Source of the DNA: Burkholderiales bacterium
GTDB lineage: Bacteria > Pseudomonadota > Gammaproteobacteria > Burkholderiales > Usitatibacteraceae
DNA: 32,125 nucleotides
NCBI GenBank assembly: GCA_025359985.1
Contig: JANYDB010000029.1
Coordinates: forward strand, 1 to 32,125
Reading direction: 5' to 3'
The position numbers and the translations under genes were made by a program. Under the pieces are notes generated by a model. It did no database searches. It saw only the letters and a list, made by a program, of their open reading frames with translations, and was not told where the DNA came from. Positions 1 through 9,567 of this stretch are shown here, in pieces; positions within the stretch are counted from its first letter, which is position 1; the number at the start of each line of letters is the position of its first letter.

Positions 1-529
1 CGTAGCTCGCCCGGCGTTTGCTCGGAGCGTGCGAGACGACTCCCTTCTCAACGGTCAGCTCGCCTACCGGAACATGCCACTCTTTCGAAGCCGCCGAGAC
101 CAAGATCGCGCGCGCCTTGGCACCTGCGTCGCGAAGCTGCGCATACGAGTTCGCCATGGCCGAGCTGCCGCCAGTGCCTTGAACGGGGCCGAAAGCAAGG
201 TTGTTGTAGAGCTTGGCATCGGCCGGAGCGCTTTCCACACTCACCCTCGACCAGTCGGCGTCAAGTTCCTCGGCGAGGATGGTCGCAAGGCCGGTGTAAG
301 CGCCTTGGCCCATTTCCAGGTGTTTGGCGATCACCGTAATGCTGTCGTCGGCACCGATTCGTACGAAGGCGTTCGGTACAAATGGTCCCGGCGAAGGCGC
401 GCCGAACGCGCGCCGCGTCGAGGCGGTCCACTCAAATCCGATGCTCAATGCCAGTGCGGAGGCACCGGCGGCGCTCTTGAGAAAATCGCGGCGGGTTGGC
501 AATTGCGAATGGGCTGACGGGCTTTTCAT
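1..529 (-). CDS. Molybdopterin-binding subunit of xanthine dehydrogenase/IorB family, N-terminal part (partial)
   Basis: This is the first about 176 codons of a large molybdenum hydroxylase subunit that runs off the left edge. Enzymes of this family (isoquinoline 1-oxidoreductase beta subunit, membrane-associated aldehyde dehydrogenases) hydroxylate N-heterocycles or oxidise aldehydes at a Mo-cytosine-dinucleotide centre. The ATG at 529-527 opens a Tat signal peptide with the twin-arginine motif TRRDFLK at residues 12-18, followed by an Ala-rich hydrophobic stretch, so export to the periplasm is predicted. Family signatures follow: FVRIGADDSITV, KHLEMGQGAYTGLATILAEE and GPVQGTGGSGAM. The frame stays open to base 1. 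It starts 2 nt after the stop of the 2Fe-2S subunit gene, so the two are co-transcribed. The substrate cannot be told from this fragment. Confidence 0.9.
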   Translation of the reverse strand, partial: MKSPSAHSQLPTRRDFLKSAAGASALALSIGFEWTASTRRAFGAPSPGPFVPNAFVRIGADDSITVIAKHLEMGQGAYTGLATILAEELDADWSRVSVESAPADAKLYNNLAFGPVQGTGGSSAMANSYAQLRDAGAKARAILVSAASKEWHVPVGELTVEKGVVSHAPSKRRASY

Positions 530-531
530 TT

Positions 532-993
532 TCACGCCTTGATGGATTGCGCAGCCGAGTGAATCGCGGCGCGGATACGAGTGTAAGTGGCACATCGGCA
601 AATATTGCCGCTCATGGCCGCATCAATTTCAGCATCCGTTGGCGCCGCATTTTTGGTCAGTAGCGCCGTGGCCGACATGATTTGCCCGGACTGACAATAG
701 CCGCACTGCACCACATCTTCAGCAATCCAAGCCGCCTGAACGCGCTTGCCGACCGGGGTTTTACCGATTTCCTCAATGGTCACCACCCGCTTGCCTGCCA
801 TCGCGGATAACGGCATGGAACATGAGCGCGTGGGCTCACCATTTACCAGCACCGTACACGCCCCACATAGCGCCATGCCGCAGCCATATTTAGTGCCAGT
901 CTTTTGCAGGTTATCGCGTAAAAACCATAGAAGGGGCGTGTCTGGGGACACATCAGTTTCCAACTGTTCGCCGTTAATGGTGAAGCGGATCAT
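532..993 (-). CDS. (2Fe-2S)-binding subunit of molybdenum hydroxylase (IorA-like)
   Basis: Small electron-transfer subunit of about 153 residues that carries two 2Fe-2S clusters and partners the Mo subunit encoded just downstream. The N-terminal plant-ferredoxin-like domain has [13 protein letters not shown] followed by a further Cys (RSC). The C-terminal helical domain has CGYCQSG and GNICRCATY. All eight expected cysteines are visible and the length is typical of IorA/CoxS-type subunits. I chose the ATG at 993-991 ([10 protein letters not shown]) because GGAG lies 6 nt upstream and the family begins here. The frame extends 21 codons further upstream, but that extension looks like noncoding sequence. 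No FAD subunit is next to it, which fits the IorAB type that passes electrons to a cytochrome or other acceptor rather than to NAD. Confidence 0.95.
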   Translation of the reverse strand: MIRFTINGEQLETDVSPDTPLLWFLRDNLQKTGTKYGCGMALCGACTVLVNGEPTRSCSMPLSAMAGKRVVTIEEIGKTPVGKRVQAAWIAEDVVQCGYCQSGQIMSATALLTKNAAPTDAEIDAAMSGNICRCATYTRIRAAIHSAAQSIKA

Positions 994-1198
994 GGGTTTC
1001 TCCAGGAATGAGTTCAATAAAAGAAGAGAGCAATGGCAAACTAGGAAATAAATCACTACAACCCGACATCTGCATAGGCGAAAAGTTTACGCTAGTTGCG
1101 GGACAAAATAAATTGATGCGGCCATATCTTTACCATTCACGGCAAACCGCTGCATATTCGCACCAGCCGACTAAAAGCACGGCGTAGTATCATCGTGC

Positions 1199-1654
1199 AT
1201 GCGTAAAAAATTACCTAAAATTTTATTTCCTGCTCCCAGCGATTGTGAAGCAGCATTTTATGATGCCTTTGAGCGAGCTGATTTGAACGCCATGATGGCG
1301 GTTTGGGCGGATGAGCCATCGATTGTTTGTATCCATCCGCAAGGCCCCCGTCTCGCGGGGCTATCGTCGATCAGCAATAGTTTTGCAGAAATTTTTTCGC
1401 ATGGGCCGGGCACTCAGTTGCAGGTCAGCGAACTGCGCAAGCAGCAGAGCCAGACCCTGGCGATTCACAATGTGTATGAAACTTACATACTTAAAACTGA
1501 ACCCGGCGCCAAACCCGCCGAGATGCCGCCGGTCTTGGCCACCAATATTTACCTGCTGACGCCAAACGGCTGGCGGATAATTCTGCATCACGCTTCACTT
1601 TCACCGCGAGGCACGACGGCCGAAGAGCAAGGCGTGTCGCGGATCTTGCATTGA
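1199..1654 (+). CDS. SnoaL/NTF2-like (DUF4440/YybH-type) small protein
   Basis: A 151-residue soluble protein with the pattern of the NTF2/SnoaL-like cone fold: an N-terminal helix (DCEAAFYDAFERADLNAMMAVWADE), then IVCIHPQGPRLAG, and a C-terminal strand pair ending NGWRIILHHASLSP. Such domains appear in small hydrolases, isomerases and stress proteins, so no reaction can be assigned. No signal peptide is seen. It diverges from the molybdenum hydroxylase pair across a 205-bp gap. Its TGA stop overlaps the TTG start of the downstream solute-binding protein (TTGA), which implies translational coupling. Confidence 0.8.
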   Translation: MRKKLPKILFPAPSDCEAAFYDAFERADLNAMMAVWADEPSIVCIHPQGPRLAGLSSISNSFAEIFSHGPGTQLQVSELRKQQSQTLAIHNVYETYILKTEPGAKPAEMPPVLATNIYLLTPNGWRIILHHASLSPRGTTAEEQGVSRILH

Positions 1655-3477
1655 TTTCGCATTCAGGGTTGCGCCCGTTCCTGACCCGACTAGGCTTTGC
1701 TGTTCTGCTGCACTGCGTTGCTGCAGGCTCTGCGCAGGCGGCCGATATGCGCAAGGTGATCCGCAATCCTTATCAGTCAGCAGAAACCAATTTTAATTGT
1801 GCGGTGGAGTCAGATGAATTTACCGGCACGCTTTGCGACAATATTTTCGATTCATTGCTGCAATACGATTACCTCGCCCGCCCAGTTAAATTGCAAGGAC
1901 GCGCAGCGGTTGGACTACCGAATATTTCAGCGGATGGTTTAACCTTTATTTTCAAACTAAAGCCTGGCATTTTTTTTACCCGCGATGTTTCATTCAACGG
2001 CAAAAAACGTGAGCTTACGGCCAGTGATTATGTGTACAGCCTCAAGCGCATTCTGGACCCCAAGCTGATTTCCAAATGGCAATTTTTACTGGATAAAAAG
2101 TTAGTCGGCGGTGATGAGCTTGTCGCTGATGCGCAGAAAACTGGCAAATTTGATTACGACAAACCTATTGCCGGGCTGGAAGCGCCCGACAAAAATACGC
2201 TTATCATTCGCCTCAAAAAGCCAGACTACAACCTTTCTTATATTCTCGCTTTGCCTGCGACATCAGCGGTCGCGCGTGAGGTGGTGGAGCACTATGGCAG
2301 CACTTTTCCGGAACACCCGGTGGGTACCGGGCCTTATTATTTGAAAGATTGGCGACGGTCATTACGCGTGACACTGGAGGCGAATCCCGATTTTCGCGAA
2401 GAGTATTTCGAGTCTGCCATTACCTCAGATGCCCATGCAGATCCGCGCGATCTGGCGATTGCCGCTCAGCTTAAAGGCCAGCGTTTGCCGTTAGCTGGCC
2501 GCATCGAAATGTCACCGATCGAGGAAGAGCAGCCTCGCTGGCTGGCATATCTGAATAATCAATTTGATTTTATTCGCCCGATCCCGACCCCTTTTATTGA
2601 CGTCGCCATGCCAGGCGGCAAACTCGCCGCCAATTTAGCCAAACTTGGTATGACCACACGCCCGGATGAAAACTCATGGCTTACTTACACTTCCTTTAAT
2701 ATGCAGGACAAAATTCTCGGTGGTTATACGCCTGAAAAAATCGCATTGCGCCGCGCGATGTCGATGGCCTATCCGGTTGAAGACGAGATTGCCATTATTG
2801 AAAAAAACCAAGCGCTTAAAGCATGGTCGCCCATCGCGCAGGGCATGGCTGGCTTTGTGGATGAGCGCACCGATATTTTTGATTACAACCCCGCCAAAGC
2901 CAATGCGTTGCTGGATACCTACGGCTACATTGACCGCGATGGCGACGGCTGGCGCGAGTTGCCCGACGGCTCGCCGCTGGTGATTGATATGGCTTCGGTA
3001 CCCGATCAACGAGAGCGCAGCCGCATGGAGCTATGGCGGCGGGCGATGGAACGCATCGGCATTCGCATGACAAACAATAAAGTCGAGAAGCTGCCAGAAC
3101 TGCGCAAACAAGCGCAAAACGGCAAAGTACTGATGTTTAACTATGGCTGGATTGCCGATTATCCAGATGGCGAAAATTTTCTGCAGTTATTCACCACCGA
3201 TTCTATCGGCGGCGCGAACTACTCACAATTTTCATTGCCTGAATTTGATCGGCTGTACAAACAAATCGTCACCATGCCTGATTCAGCCGAGCGCACCGCC
3301 ATTTACCAGCGCATGGTGCGGTTGCTATGGGTTTACAATCCGTGGCGGGTAAATACCTTAAAGCAAGGCACGGTGCTGATTCAGCCCTGGATAATCGGCT
3401 ATCGAAAACATCCGTTCGCGCATGAGCCGTTTCGTTATCTGGATGTTGATTTGTCCAAATTGCCTGGTAATAAATAA
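1651..3477 (+). CDS. ABC transporter substrate-binding protein, family 5 (oligopeptide/dipeptide type)
   Basis: A 608-residue periplasmic solute-binding protein of the SBP_bac_5 group. An N-terminal signal peptide (hydrophobic LGFAVLLHCVAAGSAQA, cut near AQA|AD) is followed by family features: FDSLLQYD, LTFIFKLKPGIFF, LTASDYVYSLKRILDP, HPVGTGPYYLKDW, and FQ-like C-terminal segments including RMELWRRAMERIGI. The TTG start at 1651 is preferred because the first in-frame ATG (1747) would delete the whole signal peptide. A TTG at 1669 is a possible alternative. No lipobox Cys is seen. No permease or ATPase genes lie nearby, so it either works with a transporter encoded elsewhere or has a different role. 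The ligand is unknown. Confidence 0.88.
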   Translation: MISHSGLRPFLTRLGFAVLLHCVAAGSAQAADMRKVIRNPYQSAETNFNCAVESDEFTGTLCDNIFDSLLQYDYLARPVKLQGRAAVGLPNISADGLTFIFKLKPGIFFTRDVSFNGKKRELTASDYVYSLKRILDPKLISKWQFLLDKKLVGGDELVADAQKTGKFDYDKPIAGLEAPDKNTLIIRLKKPDYNLSYILALPATSAVAREVVEHYGSTFPEHPVGTGPYYLKDWRRSLRVTLEANPDFREEYFESAITSDAHADPRDLAIAAQLKGQRLPLAGRIEMSPIEEEQPRWLAYLNNQFDFIRPIPTPFIDVAMPGGKLAANLAKLGMTTRPDENSWLTYTSFNMQDKILGGYTPEKIALRRAMSMAYPVEDEIAIIEKNQALKAWSPIAQGMAGFVDERTDIFDYNPAKANALLDTYGYIDRDGDGWRELPDGSPLVIDMASVPDQRERSRMELWRRAMERIGIRMTNNKVEKLPELRKQAQNGKVLMFNYGWIADYPDGENFLQLFTTDSIGGANYSQFSLPEFDRLYKQIVTMPDSAERTAIYQRMVRLLWVYNPWRVNTLKQGTVLIQPWIIGYRKHPFAHEPFRYLDVDLSKLPGNK

Positions 3478-3534
3478 CTTTAAATTACGTCGAAGTTTTC
3501 CTTAAATCTTTCTTGAATTATCCCTGAATCATTC

Positions 3535-4419
3535 ATGATCACACCCTACTCACAACGCATCACCACGGCTTTAACGATGCTCATCATCATTGCTCTAGGG
3601 CTTCAGCTTTCATGGTGGAGCTGGCATTTTATCGCGCCCGCCATGACGAGCGATGCCTCAGGCGCTAGCACTGGCGCGGGTTTTGAGCCTGCTGCCGACT
3701 ATAAAAAACGCGCGCGTCAGTTATTTGGCGGCGATAGTTCTACCGGAGTTGCCAGCATGGATGCCACTTATGTTGCCAGTGATATCAGTCTGAAAGGCGT
3801 ATTCGCGGTGGATGGTAAAACCTTATCAGCGGCAGTGGTTAATTTAGGCGGCAAAGATCAAGTGGTGGTGTTGAATCAGGCGCTGTCGAACGGGGCCAAG
3901 CTGACCGAGATACACGCCGAATATATTATGATCAGCCGCGCGGGTAGCGTCGGGCCCGGTGAAAAAATTATGTTGGATCAGTTCCGCAGCACTCGCGGGC
4001 CCGCTGGAGCTAACACCGCCAATGCTGGCGCTAATGTCGGCGCCGGTACGGGCACCAATGCCGGTGCCGCCAATGCAGGTTTCCGGCTCAATGTCGCGAA
4101 TGCTGGTCTCAATAGCTATAGCCTGTCTCGCCAGGAGCTTAATACCGTGTTGCAGGATCAACGCCAGTTGGAATTCCTCGGCCGTATCGGCAACGCACCC
4201 AATGGGGGTATTCGCGTCGATGATGCGCCCACCAATTCACTCTCCAGCAAACTCGGGCTTCGGCCTGGCGACATCATCAGCAACGTCAATGGCCAGCCGG
4301 TCAACGGCACCGGCGATTTAGCCCGGCTCTACCAACAATTTGCCACCCTCTCGCAAGTACGTATCGAGCTTAAACGGGGGGGTGCGCCAGTGTTATTAAC
4401 TTACGCGGTGCAGAATTAG
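3535..4419 (+). CDS. gspC: Type II secretion system protein GspC
   Basis: Inner-membrane clamp protein that links the cytoplasmic-membrane platform to the secretin. A short cytoplasmic N-terminus precedes one membrane segment (about residues 12-30, LTMLIIIALGLQLSWW). A homology region follows at about 80-140 (YVASDISLKGVFAVDGKTLSAAVV). Next is a low-complexity Ala/Gly/Asn linker at about 160-185, then a C-terminal PDZ domain at about 215-294 (LGRIGNAPNGGIRVDD, SKLGLRPGDIISNVNGQPV). At 294 residues it has normal length. It is the first gene of the gsp set but is cut off from gspD by an inserted hydrolase gene, so it may not share the main gsp transcript. Confidence 0.92.
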   Translation: MITPYSQRITTALTMLIIIALGLQLSWWSWHFIAPAMTSDASGASTGAGFEPAADYKKRARQLFGGDSSTGVASMDATYVASDISLKGVFAVDGKTLSAAVVNLGGKDQVVVLNQALSNGAKLTEIHAEYIMISRAGSVGPGEKIMLDQFRSTRGPAGANTANAGANVGAGTGTNAGAANAGFRLNVANAGLNSYSLSRQELNTVLQDQRQLEFLGRIGNAPNGGIRVDDAPTNSLSSKLGLRPGDIISNVNGQPVNGTGDLARLYQQFATLSQVRIELKRGGAPVLLTYAVQN

Positions 4420-4527
4420 CCTTTGTTAATGCCCCGCCGTGCCTGCATGGCATGGTAAAAAGCAACGCCAATTTTCTGCCACGCAATATTCAGCGTCCTA
4501 TTCAATGTCAAGGCGCGTCTTCGCCGC

Positions 4528-4558
4528 TTGACCTAAACTTCGGATTGCGGGTTATATT
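4528..4558 (+). promoter_or_regulatory. Candidate promoter for the MPH-like hydrolase gene
   Basis: TTGACC at 4528-4533 and TATATT at 4553-4558 (spacing 19, or 18 to TTATAT) resemble sigma-70 -35 and -10 boxes. They lie about 30 bp upstream of the ATG at 4586. That start has a good ribosome binding site, GGAG ending 7 nt before it. The spacing is longer than ideal, so this is tentative. Confidence 0.4.
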
Positions 4559-4585
4559 TTTTATTAACACTTTCGGAGTATTCGT

Positions 4586-5575
4586 ATGATCAGTATTAAA
4601 ACGCTTCACCACCAAACCATTGCGGCATTGATACCCATGATTACTGCTGCCGCCTGTTTAAGCTTTATCGCCGCCGGATCTGCACACGCCGCTGCGCCAA
4701 TGGTTAAAACCCCTAACCCCGGCTATTACCGCATGATGCTGGGCGAATTTGAAATCACCGCTTTGTCTGACGGCACCGTCAATCTGCCGGTGCGCGATTT
4801 ATTGACACACACCGCGCCATCCGCCACCGATCAAGCGCTTGCCAAGGCGTATTTGAAAAACCCACTGGAAACCTCCGTCAATGGCTACCTCATCAACACC
4901 GGTGACAAGCTGGTGCTGGTGGATACGGGTGCGGCTGGCCTGTTTGGCCCAACGCTGGGGAAGCTGCTCACTCATTTGAAAGCAGTCGGCTATCAACCAG
5001 AGCAGGTTGATGAAATATACATCACTCACATGCATGCCGATCATGTGGGTGGACTGATGTCCGGTGACAAACTTGCGTTCCCGAACGCGATCGTACGCGC
5101 CGATAAAAAAGATGCGGATTTCTGGTTAAGTCAGGCAAATCTTGACAAAGCGGCAACCGATGACAAAGGTTTTTTTCAAGGCGCGATGGCGTCCTTGAAC
5201 CCCTACGTCAAGGCGGGCAAATTTAAAGCCTTCGACGGCAACACCGATTTAATGCCCGGCATCAAAGCCATCGTTACGCACGGCCATACTCCCGGACACA
5301 GCATTTATGCGATCGAAAGCAAAGGCCAGATACTGATGCTGTGGGGCGATCTGATACATGTGGCCGCGGTGCAGTTCAGCAATCCATCCGTCACCATCAA
5401 GTTTGACAGCGACAGCAAAACCGCCGAAGCCCAGCGCAAGAAAGCTTTCGCCGACGCAGCCAAAGGCGGCTATCTGGTGGCCGCTTCCCATCTGTCATTT
5501 CCGGGTATCGGTCATATCGTGGCTGCTGGCAAGGGCTACACTTGGCTGCCAGTCAATTACTCTGCGCTGAAGTAA
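4586..5575 (+). CDS. Secreted MBL-fold hydrolase, methyl parathion hydrolase/dihydrocoumarin hydrolase family
   Basis: A 329-residue metallo-beta-lactamase-fold enzyme with a signal peptide cut near residue 35 (GSAHA|AAP). Zinc ligands are all present: HMHADH at 148-153, H234 in HGHTPGH, D255 in WGDLIH, and H302 in ASHLSFPG. From memory of the family, long blocks match methyl parathion hydrolase (Mpd): GYYRM, EITALSDGTV, LVLVDTGAAGLFGPTLG, YQPEQVDEIYITHMH, GAMASLNPYVKAGKF and KKAFADAAKGGYL. The residues L72, H258, I271 and F273, and the absence of the extra Ser at 193, match the reported ancestral dihydrocoumarin hydrolase rather than the organophosphatase. A lactone/aryl-ester hydrolase in the periplasm is therefore more likely. 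It stands between gspC and gspD with its own candidate promoter, RBS and terminator. Confidence 0.88.
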   Translation: MISIKTLHHQTIAALIPMITAAACLSFIAAGSAHAAAPMVKTPNPGYYRMMLGEFEITALSDGTVNLPVRDLLTHTAPSATDQALAKAYLKNPLETSVNGYLINTGDKLVLVDTGAAGLFGPTLGKLLTHLKAVGYQPEQVDEIYITHMHADHVGGLMSGDKLAFPNAIVRADKKDADFWLSQANLDKAATDDKGFFQGAMASLNPYVKAGKFKAFDGNTDLMPGIKAIVTHGHTPGHSIYAIESKGQILMLWGDLIHVAAVQFSNPSVTIKFDSDSKTAEAQRKKAFADAAKGGYLVAASHLSFPGIGHIVAAGKGYTWLPVNYSALK

Positions 5576-5616
5576 TCCATACGATCTCATCTGTATGGTG
5601 CAGATGACATTTTTTG

Positions 5617-5639
5617 AAAAGGGCCTCGCGGCCCTTTTT
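5617..5639 (+). terminator. Rho-independent terminator after the MBL-fold hydrolase
   Basis: A perfect hairpin with stem AAAAGGGCC (5617-5625), loop TCGC, and stem GGCCCTTTT (5630-5638), followed by another T. It lies 42 nt after the hydrolase stop and makes that gene a closed transcription unit. The remainder of the 321-bp gap to gspD (5640-5896) holds no gene I can support. It ends in an AT-rich stretch from about 5790 that probably contains the gspD promoter. Confidence 0.85.
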
Positions 5640-5896
5640 AAAATTGCGGTTTATGAACTGCTGGATACATTAAAAACTGAAGCGGTTATTGCTGCCGCCA
5701 CCTACTGTCATGCAGCATTAGCAGCTTTCGAGAACGGGCAAGTCCGTCAATTCACGGTGGGCCCTGTACTGCTTTATGCCCACTTCCAGTCCTAATTAAA
5801 AATCGTGATTTAGCCCAATTTGCGGCATTTATACTGCTACAACATTGATGCCGTACAATCATGAAATAAATTTAAATCGTTTTTTATGGGCGCGCA

Positions 5897-8014
5897 ATGC
5901 ACTTATCTTTTACACGACCAATACGATCAACTTTTGCGGCAGCCTGCGTAGTCCTGGCAATGAGCAGCAGCACGCTGGGCACCATCTCACCGGCATTTGC
6001 CGATGATATGGTGATGATCAATTTCGTTAACGCCGATATTGCTTCAGTGGTGAAAGCAATAGGCGCGCATACCGGAAAAAATTTCATCCTTGACCCTCGC
6101 GTGACGGGCAATATGAACATCATTTCACAGACACCCGTATCGAAAGAACTGGCGTATCAAATTTTGTTGTCAGCACTTAGGGTGCACGGCTTTGCGGCAA
6201 TTGAAGAGCGTGGCGCCGTGAAGATCGTGCCGGAGGCGGATGCCAAAACCAGCGGCACCGTGATTGATCGTGGCACGCAGATGTCGGGTGACCGTATTGT
6301 CACGCAGGTCTTCGTGTTGCAAAATGAGTCAGCCGCGCAGATTGCGACCGTATTGCGACCGCTAGTCGCACCGAATAATTTTATCGGCGCTTATCCTGGC
6401 AACAACACACTGGTGATCACCGATTATGCACAAAATGTGCAGCGCATCGCCAAGATTATTGCTTCAATTGATGTGCCGACGAGTGCTGATGTGCAACTGA
6501 TCAGACTGCAGTACGCGAGCGCTGTTGATGTTGCCAACCTGCTTGGCCGCCTGATGCCGGAGGCCACGCCGAATCCCACCCAACCTGGCGCGCCCGCGAA
6601 ATTGACGATCGCCGTGGAGCCACGTACCAACAGCCTGATGATGCGTGCCGATACCCCGGCACTGATTACGCGCATCAAAACATTGGTGGCGGGCATGGAT
6701 ATTCCGACTGCTGCGAACGGCAATATCCATGTGGTGTATCTGCGTAATGCAGAAGCCACCAAGCTGGCTGAAACCTTGCGCGGACTGATGAGCAGCGGCA
6801 ACAGCGGTAGCAGCAGTGTCGGCAGCAACGCTACACCCGCCACGCTCAATGCCGCAAACCCTAGCACTGGCGCGGCTTCGGGGGCATCCACTTCGAGTGC
6901 AGTCATTAGCTCGATCCAAGCTTATGCGGCCACCAATTCACTGGTAATAGTAGCGCCCGACCATGTTTATAATTCACTGCGTTCGGTGATCGACAAACTG
7001 GATACGCGCCGCGCCCAGGTTTATGTAGAAGCCTTGATTGTGGAAGTATCAACCTCGATTGCATCCGAGTTTGGTATCCAGTGGCAGGACCTGACGGGTG
7101 TCAACAACACCGGAACCCGCTTGATTGGCGGCACCAATTTTGGCGGCACCGGCCAGAATATTATTGGCGCAGCCGGCAATATCAGCACCGTGGGCACCGG
7201 ACTCAATCTCGGCATCGTCCGTGGCAAGGTAACCATCCCCGGGGTTGGCGAAGTGCTAAACCTCGCCGCTCTGGCGCGCGCCCTCGAAGCCGATCAACGC
7301 AACAACGTGCTCTCCACCCCCAACATCCTCACCCTGGACAACGAGGAAGGCAAAATTGTAGTGGGGCAGAATGTGCCATTTGTGACGGGCAGCTTTACCT
7401 CTACGGCCAGCAGTTCCACCAATCCGTTCCAGACCATTGAACGCAAAGATATCGGCCTGACCCTGCGGGTTACGCCGCAGGTTGCCGAAGGTGGCGCGGT
7501 CAAATTAAAGGTTTACCAGGAAGTATCCAGCGTCGTGCCAACTACCAGCAGTATTAAATCGGCTGATTTGATTACCAATAAACGTTCCATTGAAAGCACT
7601 GTGCTGGTCGACGATGGGCAGATCGTAGTGATCGGCGGCTTGATCCAGGATGACACCAAAAATAACGACAGCAAAGTACCGCTCCTGGGCGACATCCCGT
7701 TCATCGGCAACTTCTTCAAATACCAGACCCGCAATCGCGATAAAACCAATTTGATGGTGTTCCTCAGGCCCTATGTGTTGCGCGACGGCAAATCAGCCAA
7801 TGCGCTCACCGGTGATCGATACGACTACATTCGCAATGAACAAGGTGTGCATTTGAAGGATGCTGAATCACTGTTGCCGCCCACCGGCGGGCCGCAATTG
7901 CCAGCGGTTTCTTCGCAGCCCATTACTTCTCTTAAGACTACTTCTGCTGCACCGGCGGCCGCATTCTCAATTGCACCACCCGCTTCGTCACCCGCCCCCT
8001 CAACGGTAAAGTAA
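5897..8014 (+). CDS. gspD: Type II secretion system secretin GspD
   Basis: Outer-membrane secretin that forms the multimeric exit pore. The 705-residue precursor has a signal peptide cut near residue 35 (SPAFA|DD). The N0 domain follows ([20 protein letters not shown]), then KH-like N1-N3 domains with the usual [22 protein letters not shown] and [16 protein letters not shown] segments. Before N3 completes there is a Ser/Gly/Ala-rich insertion at about 300-335. The secretin domain spans about 370-625, with [28 protein letters not shown] and the signature [16 protein letters not shown] Pro/Ala/Ser-rich tail of about 45 residues ends the protein, where a pilotin-binding region may lie. gspE begins 2 nt after its stop. 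Confidence 0.96.
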   Translation: MHLSFTRPIRSTFAAACVVLAMSSSTLGTISPAFADDMVMINFVNADIASVVKAIGAHTGKNFILDPRVTGNMNIISQTPVSKELAYQILLSALRVHGFAAIEERGAVKIVPEADAKTSGTVIDRGTQMSGDRIVTQVFVLQNESAAQIATVLRPLVAPNNFIGAYPGNNTLVITDYAQNVQRIAKIIASIDVPTSADVQLIRLQYASAVDVANLLGRLMPEATPNPTQPGAPAKLTIAVEPRTNSLMMRADTPALITRIKTLVAGMDIPTAANGNIHVVYLRNAEATKLAETLRGLMSSGNSGSSSVGSNATPATLNAANPSTGAASGASTSSAVISSIQAYAATNSLVIVAPDHVYNSLRSVIDKLDTRRAQVYVEALIVEVSTSIASEFGIQWQDLTGVNNTGTRLIGGTNFGGTGQNIIGAAGNISTVGTGLNLGIVRGKVTIPGVGEVLNLAALARALEADQRNNVLSTPNILTLDNEEGKIVVGQNVPFVTGSFTSTASSSTNPFQTIERKDIGLTLRVTPQVAEGGAVKLKVYQEVSSVVPTTSSIKSADLITNKRSIESTVLVDDGQIVVIGGLIQDDTKNNDSKVPLLGDIPFIGNFFKYQTRNRDKTNLMVFLRPYVLRDGKSANALTGDRYDYIRNEQGVHLKDAESLLPPTGGPQLPAVSSQPITSLKTTSAAPAAAFSIAPPASSPAPSTVK

Positions 8015-8016
8015 TC

Positions 8017-9567
8017 ATGGGTGCCGCCTTGAACAAAGATGACGTCACACCGCAGCACACGGATAGCGCCACAGTACGCTTGCTGCCCTATCATTTCGCC
8101 AAAGCCAAAGGCGTCATCACCGCGCGCGAAATTGAGGGCGAAATTGAAATCTGGCTAGCGCCTAACCCTGAATCGGCCACTCTCGCCGAGGTGCGCCGCA
8201 TGACTGGCAAAGCGCTGCGTCCGGTGCTGTTATCGGATGCTGATTTCAAAATACATCTGGCGCGTGCTTATGCAGGCGACGCTTCCGATAGCGCCCAGGA
8301 TTTCGCGCTCGATATCGCCAGCAATATCAATAGCGCATCTGACCTCACGCTGCTTACTGAAGCGCTGACCGACATCACCGATCTGCTCGAAACTGAGAAC
8401 GATGCGCCGATTATTAAGCTCATCAATGCCTTGCTCACCCAGGCCGTGCGCGAGAATGCCTCCGACATTCATCTGGAAATTTTTGAGCGGCGTTCACTGG
8501 TGCGCTTCCGCGTTGATGGTGCGTTGCGCGATGTGGTCGAGCCCCGACGATCGCTGCACGCGGCGATGGTGTCGCGGGTAAAAGTGATGGCCGAGATGGA
8601 TATTGCCGAAAAGCGCTTGCCGCAGGATGGCCGCATTATGCTCAGGATTGCGGGACGTCCGGTGGATGTGCGCGTCTCAACATTGCCCACCGGTCACGGT
8701 GAGCGGGTGGTGCTGCGCCTGCTCGATAAACAGGCGGGTCGGTTATCGCTGGATGGCCTCGGTATGCCTGCACATACGCTGGCACGGCTTGATCATTTGA
8801 TCCAGCAGCCACACGGCATTATTCTGGTCACCGGGCCTACGGGCTCCGGCAAAACCACCACTTTGTATGCGGCGCTGTCACGGCTCGATGGCCGCACCCG
8901 CAATATGATGACCGTCGAAGATCCGATTGAATATGATCTTGACGGGGTCGGCCAGACGCAGGTGAATCACAAGATCGACATGACTTTTGCGCGGGCGCTG
9001 CGCGCGATCCTGCGCCAGGATCCGGATGTGATCATGATCGGTGAAATTCGTGATCTTGAAACTGCGCAGATTGCGGTGCAGGCATCCCTTACCGGCCATC
9101 TGGTACTGGCCACGCTGCACACCAATTCGGCAGCGGGTGCGGTCACCCGTCTCGTTGATATGGGGATTGAACCGTTTCTGTTGGCGTCCACTTTATCCGG
9201 CGTATTGGCACAGCGGCTGGTGCGTAAATTAGCCTCTGACACAAAACGCGAACGCGCACCCACCGAGGCTGAACAGGAAATCTTAGCCGCCTCATTAAAC
9301 GCGACACATCGACAATTAGCCCGGGTATTTGAACCGGTTGAAGGCATCACCGCCAACGCTACCGGCTATCGTGGACGCACTGGTATTTATGAGCTGCTGA
9401 CCGTAGATGAAGCCTTGCGCAAGCTGATTCATGACGCCGCATCTGAACATGAAATTGCCGATGCTGCCATTCGCGGCGGCATGACACCCTTGCGTGAAGA
9501 CGGTTTGCGCTGGGTGGCCGACGGCGTGACCTCGATGGAAGAAGTGCTGCGGGTTACGCGTGATTGA
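8017..9567 (+). CDS. gspE: Type II secretion ATPase GspE, cysteine-free
   Basis: Cytoplasmic hexameric ATPase that powers pseudopilus assembly. The 516 residues contain an N-terminal domain that binds GspL, the N2 domain, and then the motor domain. Walker A is GPTGSGKT at 273-280, the Asp box is [10 protein letters not shown] near 301, Walker B is [10 protein letters not shown] near 337-346, and the His box is [11 protein letters not shown] at 360-370. The C-terminal [12 protein letters not shown] is also typical. Most GspE proteins carry a CxxC...CxxC zinc module between LVRKL and GYRGRTG. Here that segment (about 404-449) is kept in length but has no cysteine, and I find none in the whole protein. 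Confidence 0.96.
   Translation: MGAALNKDDVTPQHTDSATVRLLPYHFAKAKGVITAREIEGEIEIWLAPNPESATLAEVRRMTGKALRPVLLSDADFKIHLARAYAGDASDSAQDFALDIASNINSASDLTLLTEALTDITDLLETENDAPIIKLINALLTQAVRENASDIHLEIFERRSLVRFRVDGALRDVVEPRRSLHAAMVSRVKVMAEMDIAEKRLPQDGRIMLRIAGRPVDVRVSTLPTGHGERVVLRLLDKQAGRLSLDGLGMPAHTLARLDHLIQQPHGIILVTGPTGSGKTTTLYAALSRLDGRTRNMMTVEDPIEYDLDGVGQTQVNHKIDMTFARALRAILRQDPDVIMIGEIRDLETAQIAVQASLTGHLVLATLHTNSAAGAVTRLVDMGIEPFLLASTLSGVLAQRLVRKLASDTKRERAPTEAEQEILAASLNATHRQLARVFEPVEGITANATGYRGRTGIYELLTVDEALRKLIHDAASEHEIADAAIRGGMTPLREDGLRWVADGVTSMEEVLRVTRD

Noticed and set aside
29-517. 162-codon plus-strand ORF at the left edge
   Set aside because: It is antisense to the clear Tat-signal-bearing molybdenum hydroxylase frame and has no protein-like motifs.
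4586-5575. Calling the hydrolase an organophosphate-degrading enzyme
   Set aside because: The five positions reported to create that activity all show the ancestral state, so naming it methyl parathion hydrolase would overstate the function.
5595-5795. 66-codon ORF after the MBL-fold hydrolase
   Set aside because: It runs through the intrinsic terminator hairpin at 5617-5639, has no good ribosome binding site and no recognisable family features.
7081-7440. 119-codon Arg/Gln-rich ORF inside gspD
   Set aside because: It is an out-of-frame shadow of the secretin domain with skewed composition.
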